Below are positions 51,364-59,582 of a stretch of DNA of 64,000 nt, in pieces. The position numbers were made by a program, and so were the translations under genes. The DNA is taken from contig JBCBMZ010000002.1 of the NCBI GenBank assembly GCA_039822005.1, positions 1 to 64,000 of the forward strand, in the 5' to 3' direction. The notes below the pieces were generated by a model. That model saw only the letters and a list, made by a program, of their open reading frames with translations, did not search any database and had not been told where the DNA came from. Source of the stretch: JBCBDX01 sp039822005. GTDB taxonomy: Bacteria > Pseudomonadota > Alphaproteobacteria > Rhizobiales > Rhizobiaceae. Positions within the stretch are counted from its first letter, which is position 1. The number at the start of each line of letters is the position of its first letter.

Positions 51364-51714
51364 CTATGGGTCGCTTTTAACGCTGGCGGTGGTGGTCTGT
51401 GTGTCGACCAATGAAGTTCGGTTCGACGGATAGATCAGTGACTTGGCAATTTGTGCACCGCGGCGCGCACGTTCCATCGCCATTGCAAACACCAGATTAC
51501 CGTGCGCACAAACATGGGCATCGCGCTGGCAAAGGTCTTTCATGTCCGCTGCAACCCCTGCCGCAAATGTCGCCGAGCTTACCGCTAACTGCATGGCAGT
51601 CACGCGGTCGCCCAAATCGTGCACGTCTTCGTCTTTCCCCGCATCAGGGTAGATGCTGGGTAAGATCAATAAGGCCAAAAAACATATGGTCGCGAGCTTC
51701 AGTAAGAACCGCAT
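51364..51714 (-). CDS. DUF5330 family small exported protein
   Basis: A 116-residue protein with an N-terminal hydrophobic segment (4-20) that is either a signal or an anchor. A short conserved domain follows with two cysteines (DLCQRDAHVCAHG) and the FAMAMERARRGAQIAKSL helix; this matches DUF5330 as seen in Hyphomicrobiales. The open frame extends far upstream to 51942, but only the ATG at 51714 gives a sensible protein. Function unknown; near sufE on the same strand. Confidence 0.75.
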   Translation of the reverse strand: MRFLLKLATICFLALLILPSIYPDAGKDEDVHDLGDRVTAMQLAVSSATFAAGVAADMKDLCQRDAHVCAHGNLVFAMAMERARRGAQIAKSLIYPSNRTSLVDTQTTTASVKSDP

Positions 51715-51995
51715 CTGTTTCACCCATTTTCCCGAACATGAAGATATCGGATGGGTGTTCAGGAACCGTGGGAGAATTACCTGCAATTTTATCGTTCTCC
51801 AATGTGCCGCGAAAAGAGCAGGTAAAAGCATCGGGTTATCAGCGTTTTCCCCGCTACAATTCGTTAACCATAAAAGCACAAACCGCTGCATCGTTGAGGC
51901 TAGCCGTGCCTTGGAGGCGGCGCAGCGGTCATATTTATCCAAACATTAAAGCTTGCGGTGCAATTTGAGCTATTATCCGACGAGTTGTATTGAGT

Positions 51996-53240
51996 ATGTC
52001 AGCAGGATTTTTGCACCATCTGCAGCACGCCCTTGGGGCTTTGACCACCGGTAAAGGGTCGGCGTGTGACGCCCACATGGATGAACCTACGACGATCTCG
52101 ACCATGACCGAGGCCGACGAGTCGGCATTTGAAGCTACCGCCCGGAGCATTGTCGTTGACTTTAACGGACGTGTGACGAGTGTAGGTCGCTATTGGAAGA
52201 AACATATACCGGCGCTGCGGGAGGGTACCCCACTTCTCGATCTTGTTCACATTGCGGATCGAATTGCGTGGATGACAGCGCTCGCCGAATTTAAACAAGC
52301 AGGTGAGGCAGCCGAGGTTTGCCTGAGGCTAAACAAGTCAGATGCTCAATCACCGCAGTGCTTTATTCCGATTTTCTTTGCCTTCGAAAGCGCTTGTGCA
52401 TCAAGGATACGGGTCGACCTTTGGCAGGCACACATTCCTGCTTTGCCCGCTACCGATGATGAGGCGATGTCCGAAAGCGACTTTTGGGCGATGATGTCGC
52501 ATGAGTTTCGCACACCGTTGAACGCAATCCTTGGTTTTGCGGGGCTACTTAGTCACTCCGTTTCTGAAGGCCTATCAGCGTCGCAGAAGGCGGAGTATAT
52601 TGACCTTATCCGTGCAGCGGCCGATCATATGCTGGCCATGGTCAACGGCATCCTTGACGTGTCGAAGATCGGCGCTGGTAAATATGAGATCCATCCCGAA
52701 CCTTTTGATTTCAAGTTCACGGTCGATGAAGCCGTATCCATGTTGGCGACCCAGGCTCGCGATCGGCAAATTAAAATCAATGTGCGCCCGCATCTGAAAG
52801 ACTTCGGGCAGGTTCAAGCCGATCGCAGGGCAACCAAGCAGATATTGATCAATCTGCTGTCCAACGCGGTCAAATTCACGCCCGATCAGGGCTGCGTCAC
52901 GATTGAAGCTTGGTTTGAACAGGACACGCTGGCGTTCGCAGTTAGCGATACAGGTATCGGCATGAGCGAAGCGGAGCAGAAACATATTTTCTCACCCTTC
53001 AGCCAGGTGGATAATGGCACCACGCGGCAGGTCGAAGGAACCGGACTGGGGCTTTGTCTGGTGAAAGGCTTGGCCGGGCTTCATGGCGGTAATGTTGAGG
53101 TTTCTTCATCTAAAAATGTCGGGACGAAAATGGTGGTTCGTATACCGAACGCGGCAATGGACGAACCGGCCGCCCCTTGTTTTGACACGACAGCAGTTTC
53201 ACGAGGAGGCACAGACGATGCACTTCGACAATCAGCATGA
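51996..53240 (+). CDS. soluble PAS-type sensor histidine kinase
   Basis: A 414-residue histidine kinase without membrane segments. A PAS-like N-terminal sensor (about 40-150; SIVVDFNGRVTSVGRYWKKH) precedes the dimerisation domain with the phospho-acceptor His169 in MMSHEFRTPLNAILGF, then N box INLLSNAVKF, G1 DTGIGM, F and G2 GTGLGLCLVKGL. No response regulator is encoded next to it, as in orphan cell-cycle kinases such as PdhS or PleC. Start uncertain among ATGs at 51996, 52077 and 52104. It overlaps the peptidoglycan-binding gene by 23 nt and is likely coupled to it. Confidence 0.9.
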   Translation: MSAGFLHHLQHALGALTTGKGSACDAHMDEPTTISTMTEADESAFEATARSIVVDFNGRVTSVGRYWKKHIPALREGTPLLDLVHIADRIAWMTALAEFKQAGEAAEVCLRLNKSDAQSPQCFIPIFFAFESACASRIRVDLWQAHIPALPATDDEAMSESDFWAMMSHEFRTPLNAILGFAGLLSHSVSEGLSASQKAEYIDLIRAAADHMLAMVNGILDVSKIGAGKYEIHPEPFDFKFTVDEAVSMLATQARDRQIKINVRPHLKDFGQVQADRRATKQILINLLSNAVKFTPDQGCVTIEAWFEQDTLAFAVSDTGIGMSEAEQKHIFSPFSQVDNGTTRQVEGTGLGLCLVKGLAGLHGGNVEVSSSKNVGTKMVVRIPNAAMDEPAAPCFDTTAVSRGGTDDALRQSA

Positions 53241-54114
53241 TGCCAACGATCCTGGTTTTGACTATGAGGACCGCATTGAACCAATTTGGATGACGTTTTT
53301 CCGCTCCAACCCGGGAACAACTGCCGCCACTGTCATCACCGGCACGGCCTTTATGGTTTTCGCGGTAAACGCGCTCTTTTTGCAATCCGACAAGCACCCA
53401 TCAGCCTGGTTTGAGACGCGTTCCTTTCAAGGCGGCGATACACTCAAGCCCGATGAGCGCTTTACAGAAACCGGTGTGCCGCCCAAAGATGTGACCCGCA
53501 TACTTATTGATCCGCAGACGACTGCGCTCATCGCCCCCCCCGCGCAGCGCCCTGAGCGCTTTTTGCAACAAGTCCAACAATTGGAAACCGCAAGCAGCCA
53601 GGCAACCCCGATACCAGACGGTGAAAAGCCGATTGCTGAAGTTCAGGCGCTTCTTTCTGACATGGGCTTCTACACTGGCGTTCAAGACGGCATATCCGGA
53701 CCGATGACAATCGCTGCCATTGAAGCCTATAAAGCCAGCGCTGGTTTGGCTGGCGTCCAAATGACAGATGAGCAGCTTTTGAATAATGTGCGACGGAGCA
53801 GCGCCGTTCTGGCCGCAATCCCGCGTCAGGAAGTGCCTGTTCAAGACTTTCCCTCGCCCACGCTGCGCCCGAACGAGACTGCGCCAGAGGACATTGCTCA
53901 ACGCGTTGGGCCTTCCGCGCGCGACGAGCGCGTGCGCCGTGTCCAAGCGGGCCTGCGGGCGTTCGGGAACAATTCCATTGAGATCGACGGAGTCTTTGGT
54001 AGTCAGACAAGAGCGTCCATCAGGGAGTTCCAGGCCCTGTTTGAGCTCCCTGTCACCGGCGAGATTGATGAGCAGCTTGTCGACAAGATGGTGGCGATCG
54101 GCTTGATTCACTGA
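53218..54114 (+). CDS. inner-membrane protein with two peptidoglycan-binding domains
   Basis: A 298-residue bitopic protein. A cytoplasmic acidic N-terminus is followed by one helix (about 37-58), a Pro/Gln-rich stretch, and two PG_binding_1 modules, at about 139-185 (AEVQALLSDMGFYTGVQDG) and 240-290 (RRVQAGLRAFGNNSIEIDGVFG). It should anchor in the membrane and bind peptidoglycan from the periplasm. GAGGAGG lies before ATG 53218. Overlap with the histidine kinase gene suggests a shared transcript and perhaps an envelope-sensing role. Confidence 0.88.
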   Translation: MHFDNQHDANDPGFDYEDRIEPIWMTFFRSNPGTTAATVITGTAFMVFAVNALFLQSDKHPSAWFETRSFQGGDTLKPDERFTETGVPPKDVTRILIDPQTTALIAPPAQRPERFLQQVQQLETASSQATPIPDGEKPIAEVQALLSDMGFYTGVQDGISGPMTIAAIEAYKASAGLAGVQMTDEQLLNNVRRSSAVLAAIPRQEVPVQDFPSPTLRPNETAPEDIAQRVGPSARDERVRRVQAGLRAFGNNSIEIDGVFGSQTRASIREFQALFELPVTGEIDEQLVDKMVAIGLIH

Positions 54115-54122
54115 CGTTTGCA

Positions 54123-54479
54123 ATGCCGCGCCTCGCCAGTGATATCTTTGTTTCGGGTTTGATACGGCAAATCAACATTGCCGGAGGTACCGCCATGATT
54201 GTGCGGAAAGGGTCGCCGGAAGCCGGAGCGATCTTTATCAGCCAATGGCTGCCCGAAGAACGCGCGTATATCCTTTTTGAGCCGGCACTGATGCTGGATG
54301 AGGCCATGTCGCCGATCGGGGGCCGCTTGTTTCGGCAACTGGACGGGCGATTTTGCGAAGCGGAACTCAGCGAGCGGATTGACCGTGAAGCCTCCTTCGA
54401 TCCCGATTATTGGTTGCTCGAGATCGAACACTGCTCGCAGCCTGTCGACACGATGATCACCATCATCAAAGAAGTTTAG
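54123..54479 (+). CDS. DUF1491 family protein
   Basis: A 118-residue cytoplasmic protein. LASDIFVSGLIRQINIAGG and the C-terminal FDPDYWLLEIEH segment are typical of DUF1491, a family of unknown role restricted mostly to alphaproteobacteria. It starts 8 nt after the stop of the peptidoglycan-binding gene and may be cotranscribed. Confidence 0.85.
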   Translation: MPRLASDIFVSGLIRQINIAGGTAMIVRKGSPEAGAIFISQWLPEERAYILFEPALMLDEAMSPIGGRLFRQLDGRFCEAELSERIDREASFDPDYWLLEIEHCSQPVDTMITIIKEV

Positions 54480-54486
54480 CTCTGGA

Positions 54487-55296
54487 CTAAGCCGCTGCTT
54501 CCGCTCTTGAGGAATTAAGGACTGCGCGAGCGCCATCGAACGTCAAAGCTTCGAACTCTTTTGAAAAAGCTGCCCTCTGGACCCTGTCCGGGTATCGACG
54601 CCAGCGTAAACGGGTGAAGAGTTGTTCAGCCATATCCTGTTGTAAGCCAATAAAGCGCATCAGGGCCGCAATCAGCCGAACATCGTCGGTCTCCAAGACC
54701 ATTATCGCTCTGCGGAAATCGATCTCAAACCGATCCGACAATGCGGTTGCCATGATAATTGGCCGGGTTTCGCCAGCGTGGACGAGATATTCCTGATATT
54801 CCGCATGGGATAAAACCCGTTGCTGGATTTCGAGATTGATCGCCGGTTCGGCGGGTTCGACGACCGGAATGTCTTCCGGTCCGACTTGGCGCAGTTCCAG
54901 AGCTCGGTCGATTGCGCTGTCATGGAGACCGCGAAGGGTCCTTTTTATCTCGACATTCAAATCATGTCGCCGCGCTAAGGCGCGCGTTACATCGGACGCA
55001 CCTGCGAAGTGAACCACTTCCAAAGCGTGTTGCGTGGTCATCCAAGGGGCGTTGGCAATCAAGTGTTCAAGCCCGTCGACCCGGGCGATGAGCAATTGCC
55101 GGAAAACGTCAGTCGGGCATTGTTCCTTGTGGGTAAACATGGCGCACAAAGCACGTTGATCGCGCGGAACCAGCTGTGAGATGCTGGCGGCAAGCAAATT
55201 GGAAATTTGCGGCGCGTTGGCGTCCGGCACTTCAACACTCATCAGACTGTCGATCGCATCGATGACGCTGTGTTTAACGTTGTTACGCACTTTCAT
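54487..55296 (-). CDS. DUF2336 family protein
   Basis: A 269-residue mostly helical protein with HEAT-like alternation (for example SVEVPDANAPQISNLLAASI; HDLNVEIKRTLRGLHDSAI), typical of DUF2336, alphaproteobacterial proteins of unknown role. The ATG at 55296 has AGGAA 7 nt upstream; a TTG at 55302 is less likely. A CtrA-like box lies about 45-60 bp upstream in the region shared with a divergent small gene. Confidence 0.82.
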   Translation of the reverse strand: MKVRNNVKHSVIDAIDSLMSVEVPDANAPQISNLLAASISQLVPRDQRALCAMFTHKEQCPTDVFRQLLIARVDGLEHLIANAPWMTTQHALEVVHFAGASDVTRALARRHDLNVEIKRTLRGLHDSAIDRALELRQVGPEDIPVVEPAEPAINLEIQQRVLSHAEYQEYLVHAGETRPIIMATALSDRFEIDFRRAIMVLETDDVRLIAALMRFIGLQQDMAEQLFTRLRWRRYPDRVQRAAFSKEFEALTFDGARAVLNSSRAEAAA

Positions 55297-55337
55297 GGCC
55301 AATTTCCTAGTGTCGTCAAGAAGTTAGCCTTTCTCAG

Positions 55338-55356
55338 TTAGGAATTGGTTAACCAT
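55338..55356. promoter_or_regulatory. candidate CtrA-binding site (TTAG-N7-TTAACCAT)
   Basis: TTAG, 7 bp, then TTAACCAT. The CtrA consensus is TTAA-N7-TTAA, and TTAACCAT is its well-known half-site form, so there is one mismatch. It lies between the divergent DUF2336 and 61-residue genes. Confidence 0.5.
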
Positions 55357-55394
55357 AGATATCAATGATGCGCTTATAATTGGGAGCTGCCACG

Positions 55395-55580
55395 ATGGCA
55401 AAGATCATCAATCTGCAGACATTTATTGCAAGGTCAGGTCCACGCCGCCGTGAAACGGCCGCCGCGGTCTCGGCTGAGATCCTCTTTTTCGACGGTGTTC
55501 GATATGAACCGCTCGCTGAGCAGGAAGTCGACGAGGAACAGGCTTATTTGAAGCTTTTCGGCCGAAGCGCGCCAAATTGA
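55395..55580 (+). CDS. small hypothetical protein (61 aa)
   Basis: A 61-residue soluble protein, MAKIINLQTFIARSG at the start, with an arginine-rich patch (PRRRET) and an acidic C-terminal half. GGGAG lies 8 nt before the ATG. No family recognised. It is divergent from DUF2336 and shares the candidate CtrA site. Confidence 0.6.
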   Translation: MAKIINLQTFIARSGPRRRETAAAVSAEILFFDGVRYEPLAEQEVDEEQAYLKLFGRSAPN

Positions 55581-55584
55581 TCCA

Positions 55585-56181
55585 TCAGCCATCTGGTTCA
55601 AGGTTCTGTCCCTGTTCGGCAAAGCCAAACCCTGACAGTGGAAAACATACCGTTGCATTGACAAAATCGTCCACCAATATCTTCCAGCTTTCGTCCGGTT
55701 CGAACAAACGAATGATCGCGTAGCCCGTTCGATCATCGGACGATACGATAATCGAGTTTTGAAGTCTGGGGTCAGGAGATTGCCGGAACTGGCGCAACTG
55801 TGATGCGCTCAGGACGGTGAGGTCGATACTGGGAGTTGGTGCGATCCGGTCGTTAGCGCTAAAGATACTGACGCCAAGTGGATCTAGGATGGAAACGGAC
55901 CAAAAATCGACCCTCCCGTCCCCGACGAGGCGAAAGGGCGCTTCACCTATGTCAAACTGACAACCGATTGTTCGGAATGCCGGATCGAGGTGTAAGTCCA
56001 ACGTGCCCGAAGCTTGCAGCGCGCTTAAGTCCACCGGTCTCTCCAAGGTCAAAGGTAGGGCAGTTTCCAATTGCCGTGCCGCGGTGTTTGGTGCTGTTAC
56101 AGGTAGCAACAGTATAACCGCCAGATGCGCAACGACCGCGCCAACGGATACAATTAAAAGCGCATACAAGAACCTACCCAT
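55585..56181 (-). CDS. DUF1254-like membrane-anchored protein
   Basis: A 198-residue protein with one N-terminal helix (4-28) and a periplasmic domain with beta-rich segments (LDLHLDPAFRTIGCQFD, VDFWSVSILDPLG, WKILVDDFVNATVCFPL). The last part resembles DUF1254 proteins, which in alphaproteobacteria are encoded next to DUF1214 proteins as here. Overlaps the upstream DUF1214-like gene by 8 nt, so translation is coupled. Two cysteines may be paired. Function unknown. Confidence 0.7.
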   Translation of the reverse strand: MGRFLYALLIVSVGAVVAHLAVILLLPVTAPNTAARQLETALPLTLERPVDLSALQASGTLDLHLDPAFRTIGCQFDIGEAPFRLVGDGRVDFWSVSILDPLGVSIFSANDRIAPTPSIDLTVLSASQLRQFRQSPDPRLQNSIIVSSDDRTGYAIIRLFEPDESWKILVDDFVNATVCFPLSGFGFAEQGQNLEPDG

Positions 56182-56770
56182 CGGCGCATCCCGTTGGGTA
56201 GATCACTGGCATATCCAGATCCGTAAAGGTGGCGGTAGTCGCCACTGCAGAGTCGTAAAATGTAATGACAAATGCCAGTTGTTCTGCGCTGGTATTGTCG
56301 ACTGAGAGCCAATTGAGCCCCGAAGGTCGCGGTCCAACATTCAGATTTACATCGACATCCCGCGTCCGTGCATGAAGGCGGCTGTTCATAAAGGTCGAGG
56401 GGATAAGGGCGGTCTCGAGCTGGGCAGCGACGGGTTCAACCCGAAATGTCCAAAGCCGGTTGGCGGGCACGTTGCCGACGACATTGTAGTTGCAATCGCT
56501 TCGAAGAGCGGCCCCTTCCGCGTCACGCCGGGCAGTAAACTCTATCCCTTCTGTGTCGGCGATTGCCAGTTTTCCCGTACGGGCCAGATTTGCGCGCGCG
56601 TACGGATCCGCAGACCGTGTGGCAAGTCCCGGGTAGCCGCGCCAGCTCTCGGCATGAATGGGAACAAAGCCCGGAAATGAGCGGGTGACCCGCTCAGCGC
56701 TATAGGCGCCTATACCGATGGCGCCTGCTGCGACAACCAGAAGAAAAAAAACTCGGGCGACAAATGACAT
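56174..56770 (-). CDS. DUF1214-like exported protein
   Basis: A 198-residue protein with an N-terminal hydrophobic anchor (5-23) and a domain with DPYARANLARTG, TARRDAEGAALRSDCNYNVVG, RLWTFRVEP and a late MPVIYPTGCADG tail. RADPYA-like and DCNY motifs fit DUF1214. Its partner is encoded immediately downstream. Both sit beside a class A PBP gene, suggesting an envelope role, but none is established. Confidence 0.72.
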   Translation of the reverse strand: MSFVARVFFLLVVAAGAIGIGAYSAERVTRSFPGFVPIHAESWRGYPGLATRSADPYARANLARTGKLAIADTEGIEFTARRDAEGAALRSDCNYNVVGNVPANRLWTFRVEPVAAQLETALIPSTFMNSRLHARTRDVDVNLNVGPRPSGLNWLSVDNTSAEQLAFVITFYDSAVATTATFTDLDMPVIYPTGCADG

Positions 56771-56838
56771 TAGCCTGCTCTTTTGATCCGCGTCCGGGCG
56801 TTTGTCACCTTGGTTCTAGTTGTCAAAACAATGCCTGC

Positions 56839-59007
56839 TTATCGTGTGCTGGCAACGGTGCCTGGGTCGCGGACAAGGGGCGCCTGGGCCGCAAAGCGGC
56901 CTGACAGGCCACGAAGATAATCTGACATGGCATCGGACAGGGGCACAGCTCGTTGCACGAGCAGGCCTGACGGGTCGCTTTCTTCGGTGCTGCCGTCTTC
57001 CTCGGTATTGACGGGGATTTTGATAGATCCTTCGACGCCGGGCATCGCTTTCAAGTCAACACCCTGATGGGCAAAAGCCATGATCTGTTGAAACGTCTGG
57101 GCGGGTAGACGACCACCGGTCAAATTGTTGGTCGGCGTATAATCGTCATTGCCGTACCAGACCGCCGTCGTGAAATTGCCGGTATAGCCCACAAACCAAG
57201 CATCGCGGTAGCTTTGTGTTGTGCCGGTTTTGCCGGCAACCTTGACCGGTTCCAATTGCGCCCGGCGCCCGGTGCCCCACTCGGTGACATTCACAAGCAT
57301 CCGGTTCATCGATTCCGCGCTTGCCAATGACAAGACACGTCCCTCTGGCCGCTCATCCACCCGCACATCGTAGAGGAGCTCTCCGGTGGAGCTGAATATT
57401 TGCGTGAACGCATGGCGTTTATTACCTATACCTCCGGTGGCAAGCGCAAGATAACCGGTTGCTTGATCCATAACCGTCATGCCACCGGTTCCCAACACCA
57501 TTGTGTGGTGTGTAATCAGGTCACTTTCCACGCCCATCTTGTGTGCCAGCTCAACAATCGGCTTGGTGCCACCGATCGTATCACGCGCAAGGCGAACCGG
57601 TACCGTGTTGATCGACCTTGCCAATGCTGTGGCCAGCGAAACCCGACCTGCATACCGCCGATTGTAGTTTTGCGGTGACCAGCCACGCCAGCTGACCGGT
57701 TGGTCACGGACTACCGTCTCGGCCGTCATACCGGTTTCGACCGCAGCGGCGTAAACATAGGGTTTAAAAGAAGATCCCGGTTGCCGACTGCCTGATGTGG
57801 CGCGGTTAAATTGGCTCTCACCATAGTCGCGTCCGCCAACCATCGCCCGAACAGCCCCGGTATTTTCAATGACAACCGCTGCGGACTGGGTCACTCGGTA
57901 GCTGTCACCATACTGGCGCAAGTGAAACTCTACCGATTCTTCCGCCGCACGCTGCATAGAGAGGTCAACGGTCGAGCGCACAACAACGGATCGTGTGGGG
58001 ATCCTGTTTTGCAAGATAAAATCTTTGACCTGAAGAAACGCCCAATCGAGGAAATAGTCAGGGCTATCTACAGAATCGCGCAGCACAACATCGGCCGGAT
58101 TACGGCGTGCGCCGGTCACTTGCCCTTCGGTCATAAACTCGGCCTGAACTATGTTGGTGAGTACCTCGTTGGCACGTCCGCGGGCTGCCGGCAGGTTGAT
58201 ATGGGGCGCATATCGGGCAGGGGCTTTGAACAGTCCGGCCAGCATGGCGCTTTCCGCCAAGGAGATTTGGCGGATGTCTTTGTCAAAATAAAAGCGCGCC
58301 GCAGCCGCAACCCCAAAAGTGCCACCGCCCATGTAAGCGCGGTCCAGATAAAGCTTTAAGATTTCGTCTTTGGACAAATGGGCTTCCAGCCAAAGCGCCA
58401 GATAGGCTTCCTTGATTTTCCGTGTGATCGTCCGTTCGTTCGACAGGAAGAGGTTCTTGGCCAACTGTTGTGTGATGGTTGAGCCACCCTGCACCACGTC
58501 ATTGGCGCGCACATTTTCCGACATCGCACGGGTCAAGCCGACGATATCAATCCCATAATGCTCATAAAACCGCCGATCCTCGGTTGCCAGAACCGCTTTG
58601 ACCAAATGATCAGGTAGCTCTTCGATCGGAGCAGCGTCGGCATGCAAAATGCCGCGTTGTCCGATTTCGTTGCCATAGCGGTCAAGGAAGGTAACGGCGA
58701 ATTCTTCCTGATCGCGCCAATTGGAAGACACTTCTTCGGCGGCCGGTAGTGCAAATGCCAACAGCAAAACCGCCCCGGCGGTGCCCAGCGTGGCCGCTTC
58801 ACCCAACAGTTCGGCAATCGCCCGATTGATCCCGTAGACGCGAAAGCGCCGGAAGAAGATGACGATTTCTTCCCACGTCTCGCCGGCTGCAAATTTTGAC
58901 TCATATAGGCTGGTATCTATCCACGCGTCCAACCCAAGCAGGAAAGCAGACCGACGCTTTCGTGTGGTCTTCTGGTTACTTTTAAAAGGATCAAACTTTT
59001 CGTCCAT
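56839..59007 (-). CDS. class A penicillin-binding protein (PBP1 family transglycosylase/transpeptidase)
   Basis: A 722-residue bifunctional murein synthase. A cytoplasmic basic tail and one membrane helix (about 73-92) precede the GT51 glycosyltransferase domain with VLATEDRRFYEHYGID (catalytic Glu), GGSTITQQLAKNLFL and KIKEAYLALWLE, then the transpeptidase with SXXK as SSFK (GSRQPGSSFKPYVY), SIN, and KTGT (KTGTTQSYRDAWFVGYTG). ATG 59007 is used; a GTG at 59058 would place the start inside a palindrome and extend the tail. It lies downstream of DUF983 on the same strand. Confidence 0.94.
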   Translation of the reverse strand: MDEKFDPFKSNQKTTRKRRSAFLLGLDAWIDTSLYESKFAAGETWEEIVIFFRRFRVYGINRAIAELLGEAATLGTAGAVLLLAFALPAAEEVSSNWRDQEEFAVTFLDRYGNEIGQRGILHADAAPIEELPDHLVKAVLATEDRRFYEHYGIDIVGLTRAMSENVRANDVVQGGSTITQQLAKNLFLSNERTITRKIKEAYLALWLEAHLSKDEILKLYLDRAYMGGGTFGVAAAARFYFDKDIRQISLAESAMLAGLFKAPARYAPHINLPAARGRANEVLTNIVQAEFMTEGQVTGARRNPADVVLRDSVDSPDYFLDWAFLQVKDFILQNRIPTRSVVVRSTVDLSMQRAAEESVEFHLRQYGDSYRVTQSAAVVIENTGAVRAMVGGRDYGESQFNRATSGSRQPGSSFKPYVYAAAVETGMTAETVVRDQPVSWRGWSPQNYNRRYAGRVSLATALARSINTVPVRLARDTIGGTKPIVELAHKMGVESDLITHHTMVLGTGGMTVMDQATGYLALATGGIGNKRHAFTQIFSSTGELLYDVRVDERPEGRVLSLASAESMNRMLVNVTEWGTGRRAQLEPVKVAGKTGTTQSYRDAWFVGYTGNFTTAVWYGNDDYTPTNNLTGGRLPAQTFQQIMAFAHQGVDLKAMPGVEGSIKIPVNTEEDGSTEESDPSGLLVQRAVPLSDAMSDYLRGLSGRFAAQAPLVRDPGTVASTR

Positions 59008-59038
59008 GGGCCCGAAGAACGTTTGCTTTACTTTGTCT

Positions 59039-59059
59039 GGTGTACCGCTTCGGTACACC
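59039..59059. promoter_or_regulatory. perfect 9-bp palindrome between DUF983 and PBP genes
   Basis: GGTGTACCG and CGGTACACC flank a 3-nt spacer. It lies 32 nt upstream of the PBP start and 21 nt after the DUF983 stop. There is no T-run, so it is not a standard terminator; a 21-bp dyad operator or an mRNA hairpin in the PBP leader is more likely. Confidence 0.6.
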
Positions 59060-59079
59060 CGGACTCAAGAACAATCTTT

Positions 59080-59484
59080 TCAATTGTTTGGTCCCGTCTC
59101 CTCGTGCGCGATGCCACCTTCATGGGCATCTTTCAGATATTGCTGGGCAATCATCAATCCCTTCAGCGGGCGCAGCGGCGCTATACACACGAAAGCCAAA
59201 ACAACAAGCGACATAAAGATGTTGAGCCAAAGGGGTGCGCCGACACCAAAATGCATCCAGAGCACGAAACCAAACCCGAAAAGACAAGCAAAACTGATGA
59301 CAAAAAAAGCAGGGCCGTCACCGGCATCAGCAAATCCATAGTCCAAACCGCAAGCGCGGCAGCTAGGGCGTATTTGAAGAAAGCCTTCATAGAGATCGCC
59401 CGACCCGCATCGCGGGCACTTTCCCCGAAACCCAGTTTCAAACGGCGATAGCATGTCATAGCGTTTGTTCTCATCAGAGGGCAT
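59080..59484 (-). CDS. DUF983 family membrane protein
   Basis: A 134-residue protein with an N-terminal zinc-ribbon-like segment (CPRCGSGDLYEG...SCRACGLDYGFADAGDGPAFFV, shown in two parts) and two to three C-terminal helices. The GDGPAFFV motif is the DUF983 signature. Members sometimes sit near cytochrome oxidase or peptidoglycan genes; role unknown. AGGA precedes the ATG by about 10 nt. It is divergent from the GTA cluster. Confidence 0.85.
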   Translation of the reverse strand: MPSDENKRYDMLSPFETGFRGKCPRCGSGDLYEGFLQIRPSCRACGLDYGFADAGDGPAFFVISFACLFGFGFVLWMHFGVGAPLWLNIFMSLVVLAFVCIAPLRPLKGLMIAQQYLKDAHEGGIAHEETGPNN

Positions 59485-59517
59485 ATGAAAAAAATCCTCA
59501 ATAATAGGAATATTGTC

Positions 59518-59546
59518 TTGACGCCGTGACGCCGGTCAAGTATACC
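59518..59546 (+). promoter_or_regulatory. sigma-70-like promoter of the GTA head cluster
   Basis: TTGACG (59518-59523), 17 bp, TATACC (59541-59546). The spacer holds a tandem repeat GACGCCG-T-GACGCCG, and TTGAC is mirrored by GTCAA at 59535-59539, so an operator may overlap the promoter. The expected transcript would begin about 30 nt before the first gene. Confidence 0.6.
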
Positions 59547-59582
59547 TATGACATAATCAGAAAAGTGCGTCGATCAGACCAA

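Noticed and set aside
59008..59058. GTG start extending the class A PBP
   Set aside because: The start would sit inside the 21-bp palindrome and adds residues without family support.
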